DNA of 64,000 nt from Axinella damicornis (taxonomy: Eukaryota > Porifera > Demospongiae > Axinellida > Axinellidae). The position numbers were made by a program, and so were the translations under genes. Of the stretch, positions 55,256 to 64,000 are shown one piece after another. Location: the NCBI GenBank assembly GCA_963931865.1, contig OZ007516.1, positions 4,933,897 to 4,997,896 on the forward strand, given 5' to 3'. Each line of letters opens with the position of its first letter. The stretch's first letter is position 1. The notes below the pieces were generated by a model that searched no databases, was not told the origin of the DNA, and worked only from the letters and a program-made list of their open reading frames with translations.

Positions 55256-56105
55256 GTTTGTTGTAAAATTGTGACACGCCTAGGGGGATCCCGTATTTTG
55301 AAACAAATCTAGTTAACACCAAAAATTACAAAGCAATTGGCATCCAGTTGCCGAGATACAGCTTGAAACGCAATATGTACACAGGGTGGGACTTGTGGTT
55401 TTCTAGTCTCAGCGGTGCTTGTGCAAGCATTATGCAAACTCGGTACCATTGTGACTATAGCTGTAGTGAGCTTTAGCCGCCCTTCTCTTGCCACTCATCT
55501 AGAGAGCTGGGTCAGACATGTAGAGTGAAATAGACAGAAGATACTACAAGACAACACAAAACGGCACTATTTGTGGTAAATAGTGAGCTCTGTGTGTATG
55601 TACGACATAGCATTTGTTTGAGCTTATACCTTATGGCGCTTAAATTTCGCCGGTCTAAGTTTTCGAGAATTGCTCTTCAAGAACATTTTGTCAAAAAAAT
55701 TTCACCAATTCACGGTCAAAATGCCACACCCACACAATGGGTGTGGTGTACTGCACTTGAAGAGTCCCATGTGCACTGGAACTCAACTGCCACTTCGTCG
55801 GTGCGTTGTATTCTGCGACTCTCTTCCCCACTTCGACGTTCTCAGTGTTCGTTTTCAGATACCTGGGCGTTCCCCTGACCTTCACCGCATCGAGTTGGCA
55901 GCTTCAGTATTGGCAGATATTGCACATTATTCATGTGTAGCTATTAGCATCTTTAATCTACAGAAGTGAGACTCACAACTTGATGCAAGGGGTTGGTATA
56001 GTGAACCTTATTCAGGATTCAGTTACATGTGAATCTGTAAGCTCAAGTTCGTATTTCCACGATCAAACACTGTGGCTACTATTCATTTCATCACGTGATT
56101 TACTG
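55256..56105. other. Gene B intron 3, left part
   Basis: No gene or repeat recognised; ORFs at 55573-55969 overlap in several frames and have no domain. Confidence 0.3.
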
Positions 56106-56109
56106 CAGT

Positions 56110-56590
56110 TACAATTCGAGGGCGGCCACTAATCAATGGCGGCGTTTATTAAACTCAGCACAAACAAGGAAGCGAGGAAACGGATTGGGGCACCGTGTAT
56201 GCACAAAGAAGAAGTTTTGTTTCAGCCCTGGGTCATACAGTACTGTCATAATCATCCCGACAAAACGGTAGGAAACGCCAAACCATTACTGTCACGAATG
56301 ATTTCGCTGGTCACACATCATTTGCCCCCCGTGCCTCGACCTCAGAAAACACCAAGCGCTTAGACAGCTCTCAGGGAATATGACCAACAATCAGTTCTCC
56401 TCTCTTCATGCTCACAGCGAAACAGTCACGGTCCTCGAGGGCTAAACAAAGCACTTCGATTGATCGCCGACCATTCGAATACTAGCCGCGGCTACTAAAC
56501 AAGCGTGGCGTTTATTTCGTTCGGAGGTGCGGCTATTATTCGAGGGCGGCCACTAATCAAGTGTGGCATTTGATCGTGGAAATATAGTAT
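56110..56590. mobile_element. Decayed MITE related to 33843-34385
   Basis: 'CGAGGGCGGCCACTAATCAA' occurs at both ends, with 'GGCGTTTATT' subrepeats, starting near TTACTGCAGTTAC and ending GTGGAAATATAGTA. Confidence 0.55.
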
Positions 56591-56657
56591 ATCCTGCTAT
56601 TAGGCACATAGAAGTGCACTGTGCTGCCTTCCTGGTGCGAAAGAGAAATCGAGACGG

Positions 56658-56688
56658 CGGAGGGGGGGGGGGGGGGGGGGGGGGGGGT
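56658..56688. repeat. G homopolymer
   Basis: About 28 consecutive G. Confidence 0.95.
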
Positions 56689-56893
56689 AATTTGCTGGCA
56701 TATCTCTTTTGCCCAATCTCAAGATTTCACTGTGCATCTCAGAATCCGGAAATTGAGTGCCAATCTTGTAATTGCACAAGACATTTGCACAATTTCAGCA
56801 TAAGTGCGTGATCTCGAGATTGCGCAAAAATAGAAGTGCGCAATCTTGAGATTGCCTAAAAGGACTTGAGATTGCCTAAAAGGACTGGAATGG

Positions 56894-56991
56894 TAGCCTC
56901 GTACCCAGGCCTTCTCACACCAGCGTTTGTCGCCTGCAGTACTAAGCGACGAACGCTGGCCCAAGGCTGAGAAGGTCTGGGAACGAGGCTA
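56894..56991. mobile_element. Foldback element, TAGCCTCG family
   Basis: TAGCCTCGTACCCAGGCCTT ... GTCTGGGAACGAGGCTA. CTGGAATGG precedes it; CTGGAACGG follows 8 bp beyond the right end, so the right border may have an extra short insert. Confidence 0.8.
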
Positions 56992-57377
56992 CTATAGTAC
57001 TGGAACGGTTGGATGGCGTTCTACTGAGTCTTTGGATTATCTTCTGGCCATTCTCTTAGGCACTTACAACTTTGTCCCAGGCCCACGGTAAGCGACAGTG
57101 GATGACGGCTTGGTCAGAATCATCATTGATCTTTCATGCGAGCCGTACTGTCATTCCACCAAAGACAACAACAAGCGCAAGGAGCGGCAGCCAACTAGAA
57201 GGCAAAGCACTCATGAAGTTCACACATTCTGCACGCGCAATCTGGAGATCGCGATCTTGAGTTTGCGCAATCTCGTGATTGACACAGATTTTGAGAATGC
57301 GCAGCACAATCTCAATTCCTAACTTGCGCGGAATGTATCCACAGTGCATAATTATTGTGATCTCTGTCATTATACAG

Positions 57378-57422
57378 ATAAGAAAACACTACTGGAACAA
57401 GAACCAGTTGAAAGTCATCAAG
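57378..57422 (+). CDS. Gene B exon 4 (45 nt)
   Basis: Acceptor CATTATACAG, donor GTAATT, phases 1 to 1. Reads DKKTLLEQEPVESHQ with the preceding G. Confidence 0.6.
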
Positions 57423-57487
57423 GTAATTTATGTACAACTTGTCTCATAATGCTAACACTAGCAAGACTCAACCTTAAGTCCTGGAAG

Positions 57488-58345
57488 ATGTAGGGATAGC
57501 AGAACAGCAAAAGGTAGGGAACAAGGTAACAATGATAGTAGTCTCGCGTGGCCCAGCCCTTCCTGCAACAATTAGTGGGGCGGGGCAAAAGGGGGAGGGA
57601 GGAAGAAGGATCTGGTGGAGGGTCTGGTGACTCTGAACTGGATGTTGTTGGCTCTGCCGCAGAATGCTGGCAGAGCCAACCAGATTGAAGCAGTCATTAT
57701 GGCAGTAATTTGTGGCTCGATTTCTGCTTTGAGCGAGGGACTAGATTTATAGTTGACATGGCGAGAAGATTCAAGGTGAGCAAAACTGTCTCCTTAGCAG
57801 CTTCACAGCTAGGCTACAGGCAGTTGATGTCCGAACATTGTGAAGATAATTATTTGCACGTGGTTGGGACATCTTTGTGAGTCTCCCCACGGGTTCTGGA
57901 AAGTCTCACTGTTAAGCGTACTACTTCGGCAAGTATTTGCACAGTGCAGCACTCTTCCTTGCACATAGCCATGGCTATTAATATTGGGACGACTACTTGA
58001 CTACTATGTATTATTCAATAATTACATTCCATTGTAAAACAGCAGCCTGTTCAAAGTCACCAGATCCTTCTTCCTCCCTCCCCTGCCCTTTCGCCCCCGC
58101 CCCATTAATCGTCGCAGGAAGGGTCTGGGCCATGCGAGACTACGATGATAGTGAGTTCAGTATACACCCCCACCCTACATATCTCTTCATGAAAGAAGCT
58201 TAGTCATGCATTAGTAAGTGCAGCTTATAGTCGCCAGGAACATTAATAATGAGTGACTTCTGGGGGGGGGGGGGGGGGTATACTGAACTATCTTTTATGC
58301 TATCATCCCTACTTTTGACTTTCTGCTATCCCTATATTTTGTAGC
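57488..58345. mobile_element. Foldback MITE related to 18838-19112, split by another element
   Basis: Left arm 'GTAGGGATAGCAGAACAGCA...' ends at 57538; right arm resumes at 58143 and closes with 'TGCTATCCCTA'. The insert is 57539-58142; a G run lies at 58262-58278. Confidence 0.7.
57539..58142. mobile_element. Foldback element, TAGTCTCG variant, 604 bp
   Basis: TAGTCTCGCGTGGCCCAGCC ... GGGCCATGCGAGACTA, arms of about 75 bp with pyrimidine/purine-rich blocks. CAATGATAG (57530-57538) and CGATGATAG (58143-58151) match in 8 of 9. Confidence 0.88.
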
Positions 58346-58688
58346 AATTTATACACAGTTAAATGATTGCTAAACCTGACAATAACAAAATAAAATCTGT
58401 GTCTGTGTACCTGATAGTGTACCTGATAGTGACCAATATTCTATCATCTCCAGCTCTATCTTATTACACAATAGTAGGGTCCTAATACAGTCAGCAACTA
58501 AAAATACGGACGTACACGGGCTCTGGCACATATCCATACTGACACATGTCCATGTCAGTGACTGCATGCAGTATGGATCTTAGACTGAGAGATAGGCGCG
58601 CAGAGTAAGTGTTCTATGAACTCTAGTTTTATAAGCAACAGGCACATGCTTGAACCGATGTTCGAGTAGATGGTTTCAGGCACCTTGT

Positions 58689-58817
58689 TGTATGATCACT
58701 GTCAAAACTCATCAAAAGACTCAAATCAATATTACAGGAAGTGCAGGGCATTCTTATACATGCATACTAATATATAATGACGTGTATGCAATCTAAACAT
58801 AGTCCAGTTATGCCACA
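58689..58817 (-). repeat. 3' LTR of element 2 (129 bp)
   Basis: TG...CA ends; matches 61812-62014 except that the 64-bp segment starting AACTCATCAAAAGACTC is present once. Confidence 0.9.
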
Positions 58818-58829
58818 TCTCCCTTTCCA

Positions 58830-59430
58830 GGATATTGTCACAATCGTTTGGGACGGGCAACGAGTGTTCCTGTACGAGACCGTGTCATAATCGGTTCGCG
58901 AATCTGTTTGGATGGTGTTGAACTGGATGGTGGTGTCGCATTGGGCACAACGTTAATCTGACTGTGATTTCGCCGGATCGTGCTACTTGAGGTGTTCACC
59001 ACATACGATCTCGGGGCAGTAGCATGGGTAGCAACACGGTTTGGCCATCAGTGGTCACCCATACCTCTGTGTCATCAGGAATGTCTGACAGAGGTTTGGC
59101 TCTGTGGCGACTGTTGAAATTCTGTTTCTGTTTCTGTTTGAATTCCTCGTCCAGTCGACGGAACTCCTTTGTGTATTGCTAAGTTGGTACTAGGGTTTGC
59201 GTGGTCTGCGGAAACATCAGATCGGAGGCGTCTGCCCTGGGACAACTCTGCAGGGGATAACCCACATAATGGTAGAGGGGTTGTCCGGTAAGAGAGGAGT
59301 GCCAGACATTGGTCACTTGACTCCTTCAGGAGCTTGTTCACAGTCTTCACTGCTGCATGGCCATTGCTCTGGGGGTAGTGGGGGCTGCTGGTAGTATGCA
59401 CGAAACCATAATTAGCGGCGAACTCTGCAA
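58830..59430 (-). pseudogene. Integrase C-terminal part of element 2
   Basis: 59075-59401 reads HTTSSPHYPQSNGHAAVKTV NKLLKESSD, with PQSNG followed by the position of the third catalytic acid (A-A-V-K; Glu is expected where Ala stands). Then PLPLCGLSPAELSQGRRLRSD. The end is frame-broken. Confidence 0.8.
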
Positions 59431-59443
59431 ACTCAGTTGAGCT

Positions 59444-59914
59444 CTACTGTGGACCATTGTCACTGACGAGTGTCTCCGGGATACCGTAGCGAGCAAATGT
59501 TGCTTTCAGGGCGTTGATGACACTGATCATGAGTGATGTGAGTTGGATAACTTCTGGGAACCTGGAGTAGGAAGTATGTAGCTCCATTGAGCACAAACAA
59601 ATTGGTACCGGCCTTCTGCCATTGGTAGTGTAGTCAGGAAGTTGGGTGGGTAGTAGTGGCTCTTTGGTCGGTATTGCATCTCTACAACACTCCAGGCACT
59701 GACTCACAAAGTCCTTGATCTTTCGAGATATGCCAGGCCACCATACAGATGACTGTGTTCGGAGCCGGCAGCGCTGAATACCCTGATGTCCCTGGTGCAG
59801 CTTCTGTAGTGTCTCAGTTTGCAGTGCTTCAGGAACAACGATTCTTCCCCCATACAGAAGGAGGTCCTCCCCAATGGTCAGATCACCTTGTGCTTCCCAG
59901 TAGGGCTTGGCCAC
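59444..59914 (-). pseudogene. Integrase zinc-binding and core part of element 2
   Basis: IVVPEALQTETLQKLHQGHQ GIQRCRLRTQSSVWWPGI and CLECC give the HHCC zinc-binding module; a frame change at about 59590 removes the first Asp region; YSRFPEVIQL, FARYGIPETLVSDNGPQ keeps the second catalytic Asp. Confidence 0.85.
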
Positions 59915-59956
59915 TTGATCGACTGAGTGCTTGTCTGGCCAGCCATTTTGACAATA

Positions 59957-60870
59957 TCACCTGAGGATTGAGCAGGCACGATCAGACCGCTGTGCACTAC
60001 GATAGGTCTCGAGCCGCTCCTTGCTAGCTGGAAGTTGGGCAATATGCGTCTCCATTAGTAGCTCAGCCAGTTCCTCTAGAACGTCATCATGTACTGTGGA
60101 GGGCAAGGGTGCACGTGAGAGGGTGTGGAGGTCTCTTCCTGGAACGTGGAGAATAGTGTAGGTGAAGCGGTCCATGCGGAGTCAAAACCGTAGGACTCGT
60201 GGGGGCAACTTGCTTGGTTCCGAGGAGGGGGACAAGAGGCTTGTGATCAGTCTCAATTGTGATGGACTTGCCGAGGATGAAATCCGAGAATTTCTCGCAA
60301 GCCCAGGTGATTGCAAGTGCCTCCTTCCCTATTTAGGCATATCGCTGCTCAGTGTCCGACATTGAGCGCGATGCATATGCAACTAGTCTCCTCTGTCTCT
60401 TGCATAAGTACTGCTCCCAGTCCGTAGGAGGATGCATCGGCGGACACCTTGGTTGGTGCCTCAGGATCGTAGAGTGCAAGGGTGGTAGGTTTCGACAGCT
60501 CCTCCTTCACAAGTGAGAAGGCTTCGCTCTGGCTAGGTCCCCAGACCCATGTTGTGTTCTTGCCAAGGAGTTCTCTGAGGGGCTGTGAGAGCTGTGCCAG
60601 GTTTGGGGTGAACTTTCCGAGCTGATTCACCATACCCATGAAGCGTTGTAGCTCTGGAACAGTTGTTGGCGGCTTCATTTGTTGGATAGCCAGTGTCTTT
60701 TCTGGGTCGGCCCGGATGCCAGTCTGGTCAATCACATGACCGTGGAAGTTGACAGATGTCACGCCAAACACACACTTCTGTGCATTGAGGGTTGCTCCAG
60801 CACTCTCAATTCGCTTTAGTACCGCGAGGAGTCGGGCATCGTGTTGTGCTTCCAAACACCAAGACATCAT
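59957..60870 (-). pseudogene. RT C-terminus and RNase H of element 2
   Basis: 60349-60870: HDARLLAVLKRIESAGATLN, FHGHVIDQTGIRADPEKT, RFMGMVNQLGKFTPNLAQLS, then RNase H VSADASSYGLGAVLMQ. 59957-60175: RFTYTILHVPGRDLHTLSRA, the end of RNase H. Frame breaks lie between them. Confidence 0.85.
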
Positions 60871-60879
60871 CCATCTGAC

Positions 60880-61210
60880 ACACTACGCAAAGTCATGGAC
60901 GAACTCAAGCGCATGGAGATGATGGGAGTGATCTCTAAGGTAGACGTCCCCACTCCTTGGTGTGCGGGCATGGTGGTGGCCCCGAAAAAGTCCGGTGCAG
61001 TGCGAATCTGCGTAGATTTGAAACCCACTCAACCAGAGTGTCTTGTGAGAAGTCCACCCACTCCCCAAGGTGGATGACACCCTGGCCCAGCTGGCAGGAG
61101 ATAAGTGGTTCAGCAAGCTGGACGCGAACAGTGGCTTCTGGCAAATTCCCCTCTCCCCAGAATCACGACTGTTGACCACGTTCATTACACCATCAGGACG
61201 CTATTCGCGG
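60880..61210 (+). pseudogene. RT N-terminal segment of element 2, inverted
   Basis: On the plus strand, opposite to the rest of the element: DELKRMEMMGVISKVDVPTP, GMVVAPKKSGAVRICVDLKP, then in another frame DDTLAQLAGDKWFSKLDANS GFWQIPLSPESRLLTTF. The catalytic FSKLDAN motif is present. The flanking minus-strand frames resume at MMSW (expected MDDVLV) and end in gag. Confidence 0.9.
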
Positions 61211-61294
61211 TGCTGCTGGTCGCGCCGATGGTCATGATTCTTCCTGTGACTGCCATTGAAGTGGACTGCCTCGAGACTGGGGGTGCCAGTTCCA

Positions 61295-61777
61295 CTAAGT
61301 ATGCGCTGTTGCCAGATCTGTATCTAGCTGTAAACGCTCCGAGAGCGACGTGTCTCGAATTCTGACGACAAGCCTGTCGCAGATCATCTCTGCTTCCAAT
61401 CCGCCGTTGTTGCAGTTGGCTGCCAGGGTATATAGAGTCATAATATACTGCTCTGCGGTCTCGCCGGGGAGTTGGTTTCGATGATTAAACCGTGCCCTCT
61501 CAAATATAACATTGCGGCGGACCTGGAAGAACGCGTCAAATTTGTCCGTGACTGTGGAGTAGACCTTGCGCTCATCTTCAGTGGCATTGGTAGAGGACAA
61601 CACCAACTCTGCCTCCTCGCCCAGACAATACAGCAAGGTGCTGATCTGTTTCGCGGCGGATTGCTTGCCAAGGCCTGACGCGACTCGGGATTGTTCAAAT
61701 TGTCTGCGCCATCGGGGCCAGTCGTCGGGCGTCTTGAAATTGAAGGGCGGTGGGGGTTGGAGTTGGATGGTTGCCAT
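61295..61777 (-). pseudogene. Gag of element 2, truncated
   Basis: From ATG at 61777 (MATIQLQPPPPFNFKTPDDW): WPRWRRQFEQSRVASGL, FDAFFQVRRNVIFERARFN, ICDRLVVRIRDTSLSERL, a typical retrotransposon Gag N-domain; stops before any zinc knuckle. Confidence 0.85.
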
Positions 61778-61811
61778 TGCAAAGGCTAGCGTTCGATCAC
61801 TGCTATCACCA

Positions 61812-62014
61812 TGTATGATCACTGTCAAAACTCATCAAAAGACTCGACTCAATATTACAGGAAGTGCAGGGCATTCTTATACATGCATACTAAACTCATC
61901 AAAAGACTCAACTCAATATTATAGGAAGTGCAGGGCATTCTTATACATGCATACTAATATAGATAATGTGATTACAACATGTATGCAATCTAAACATAGT
62001 CCAGTTATGCCACA
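61812..62014 (-). repeat. 5' LTR of element 2 (203 bp)
   Basis: Same ends as the 3' LTR but carries the 64-bp segment twice and about 10 extra bases near 'GATAATGTGATTACAAC'. Confidence 0.9.
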
Positions 62015-62019
62015 CTTGT

Positions 62020-63217
62020 GATACTTTGAAGTTGTGAGAAAGCGATTGGTTCATGCACAGCTCAGTGTAAACTGGTTGTGTGAAAACCGTCCGTGAGTAT
62101 AGTCCACCAAATATCGGCTGAAAGTTGTTTCTCGCTACGTAGTTCACTCACTGATCGTCATACATAGATGCAGATTGAAGATTAATCTTTCATTTACAAG
62201 ATTGTTCAACCCCAAAAATACGACAGTTTCCTAGAATATGCAGAGTATCCCACACACCTACTAACTTGCCAATAATCGGTATCCATTATGGATTATCGTC
62301 ACATGTATGCACAGCCTACAATATAGTACTGTCAGAAATTGCACAACGGATACCATGCGTACATGCAGTTACTGTAACAATAGGTCATTTTATATTCAGC
62401 AAATGGTATTTATGTACATACATGTCTTGATTGCAATTTGTGATCACTCCTATCGATGAGCCTCCCAGCATTGTAGTCATCTCTGATTGCGACCACTCTC
62501 TCATATGCTGCTGTGTTCTGCAAATCGCATTTCTGTCATTTGTGTGCATTACCAGTGCCAGAGTGCCTCTGACTTGGCCCTGCCCTGCCTGCCAGACTCA
62601 CTCACGCTTGTACGCGTTCAGCACCAGTAGCTGCTCTCTTGTAATGCCATCTCTGATTGCGACCACTCTCTGGCCTGTTGCTCCAGCGACCGACTGAGTC
62701 CAGGTTCTCGCCACTTGGTACTCAGGATCGTCTTGTCAACAATACCTGGCCATGCTCTATGTATTGCTTCAAACACACACACCCTCCCCCCCCCCCTTCT
62801 CATTAATTTACCTATTCCATACAGTTTCAAACTGGTTTAGATTTATTACGCGAGTGGATGATTGTAGACAAAGTGACTATAGCAGGGTGGGGTGTAGTTG
62901 AGGGGAACAATGAAGAGAGATTTTTATGAGCACTTTCGTCCTTCCTGTTGGCTGTTATTGCTCATTCTGTGTAGGTATGTGCCAGAATCAATCTGGGTTG
63001 TTTGTGATGTCTTTGCATGGAATGAGGCTAGCTGCAACCAAGGACTGCAATACTATGTGTGCACACATGATAACATTTGTAGAATATAGCTACGTACGCC
63101 CATCACCTAATCCTATGGTGTTGCCAACGGAAGCTATGGCATAAGTCCTTCCCTCCCTACACAAACACATACACACAAAACATGCTTATATGCTACTTTT
63201 GGTGGCTCATAAGCTCT
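62020..63217. other. Gene B intron 4, right part
   Basis: 62015-62090 corresponds to 20430-20500 of gene A. Otherwise no gene seen; a C-rich run lies at 62784-62797. Confidence 0.4.
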
Positions 63218-63221
63218 TAAC

Positions 63222-63345
63222 CCTTTACCAACCAATGACTGCAAAACCCGTCATGAGACTTTCAGCTTCATGCTGTCACATCCGGCTATGTCCTTGGGAC
63301 TTAGGTTCTGCATGAGCAGAAGGGCGGGACAGGGGGAGGTGAGTG
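63222..63345. mobile_element. Left end of another TTAACCCTTT element
   Basis: TTAA then CCCTTTACCAACCAATGACT (63218 on), related at 63261-63340 to 17640-17720. No matching right end found before exon 5, while gene A intron 4 lacks the insertion at this site. Confidence 0.5.
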
Positions 63346-63923
63346 GGTGCACCCGAAGGGTGCAAACAGCATGGCCACATCTGGGCTTAGCCGTGAATAG
63401 CTCTTGGTTGGAGCCGGGTAGGCCATTTCTCGGGTGCACCAGGTTGTGGGCAGGAGTATATAATCACAAGCTGCCCAGCAGAGCCTCATTCCAAAGGCAG
63501 TTCGCTCTGCATGCATCTGCAGCTCATATACGACACTCCTCCTGCCCCTATATATTTCCTGTATAGTGATTGGGGTTAGTGAGCCCCCTGAACTTGACAG
63601 CTATGGCTTACCTAGAAAACAGTGGTCTTACCTTGTAGAGCCTTAAATTCCAGTGTTCAAGGATGATTTTTCTGCTAGAGGGAATTACCATTGCCGAAGC
63701 ATCTTAATCGCCTACTCGTTAATGAGTGGCTGTGGTCAGAATCACGAATGTGGAAAGCATGGCTGTGTGCAGTTCTGTGTGAAGTTTTAAGCATGAAAAC
63801 TGATGGGAACCGTATCTAGGTTATGCTTAAGTAGCTAAATTACAAGCTATAAAACTGACCTCCAAAACCTGTGCTTGTTTAATTAATGTGCCTATAACAA
63901 TGTAACTTGTCATTGTGTGACAG

Positions 63924-64000
63924 ACACTGATGTGATCCGTGAAGATCCACCAGGAGTTCCACTCTATCATGTGCCTATCGGTGAAGTAACAGATCTGCAA
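63924..64000 (+). CDS. Gene B exon 5: start of LRAT-like exon, cut by window edge
   Basis: Acceptor ATTGTGTGACAG, phase 1. With the preceding G: DTDVIREDPPGVPLYHVPIG EVTDLQ, aligned with HEDPPGVPLYHVPVNEVANLE in gene A exon 5. The GD box lies just outside the window. Confidence 0.75.

Larger units (their letters stand above)
58689..62014 (-). mobile_element. Ty3/gypsy LTR retrotransposon, complete ends, internal inversion (element 2)
   Basis: Read on the minus strand: 5' LTR 62014-61812, PBS TGGTGATAGCAGTGATCG directly inside (61811-61794), gag, RT, RNase H, integrase, purine tract CCTGGAAAGGGAGA (58831-58818), 3' LTR 58817-58689. CTTGT duplicates flank the element (58684-58688, 62015-62019). 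LTRs start TGTATGAT and end GCCACA. At 3.3 kb it is short for the class; protease and part of RT are missing and 60880-61210 is inverted. It lies in gene B intron 4. Confidence 0.92.

Noticed and set aside
55081..55266. 61-codon peptide with 2A as a complete small protein
   Set aside because: The stop lies beyond a donor at 55256; the 45-nt exon at 57378 continues in phase in both paralogues.
1..64000. tRNA or rRNA genes
   Set aside because: I looked for A/B-box pairs with cloverleaf arms and for conserved rRNA blocks and found none I could support by eye; a tRNAscan run would settle it.

Overview
The window looks like nuclear DNA of a marine invertebrate, most likely a demosponge. Genes are split by introns with standard GT/AG sites and consistent phases, a TRIM-NHL gene with a filamin repeat is present, and the intergenic DNA and introns are crowded with short inverted-repeat transposons, foldbacks, minisatellites and long G/C homopolymers. 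The species assignment is inference; nothing in the window names the organism.

Layout. 1-1880 (minus): the N-terminal 626 codons of a TRIM-NHL protein running off the left edge. 1881-6350: gene-poor DNA with hairpin-forming repeats. 8303-37014 (plus): gene A, reconstructed from duplicated sequence and intron phase: TATA promoter, noncoding first exon, signal-peptide exon (11640), short exon (12298), an exon carrying a 2A ribosome-skipping motif (GDVEINPGP, 14161-14187), a 45-nt exon (20059), an LRAT-like exon (27695), a long exon with five more LRAT-like modules (29275), two alternative-looking 30-nt microexons (31401, 33178) and a last exon (36283-37014) that supplies the only intact NCE(H) catalytic box plus a Gly/Ala-rich hydrophobic tail. 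38085-39348 (minus): remnants or exons of a geranylgeranyl-diphosphate synthase gene. 44411-64000 (plus): gene B, a tandem paralogue of gene A about 36 kb downstream, with matching promoter, noncoding exon, signal-peptide, short, 2A (GDVESNPGP) and 45-nt exons and the start of its LRAT exon at the right edge.

The two genes are the main result. If the exons are joined as predicted, one mRNA encodes a secretory leader segment, a hydrophobic stretch ending in 2A, and then about 1,050 residues of tandem LRAT/NlpC-P60-like modules. Ribosome skipping would release the leader piece and make the LRAT chain as a separate product starting with Pro; failure to skip would tether the two.

The mobile layer includes a complete 3.3-kb Ty3/gypsy element with LTRs, TSD, PBS and PPT but an internally inverted RT segment (58689-62014), a second decayed Ty3/gypsy element (50418-53500) interrupted by a foldback transposon, a hAT transposase pseudogene (21693-22850), three piggyBac-like TTAA MITEs, a Harbinger-like TAA MITE, a 5-bp-TSD hAT-like family, and a family of about ten foldback elements with termini TAGCCTCGTTCCCAGGC and 9-bp target duplications.
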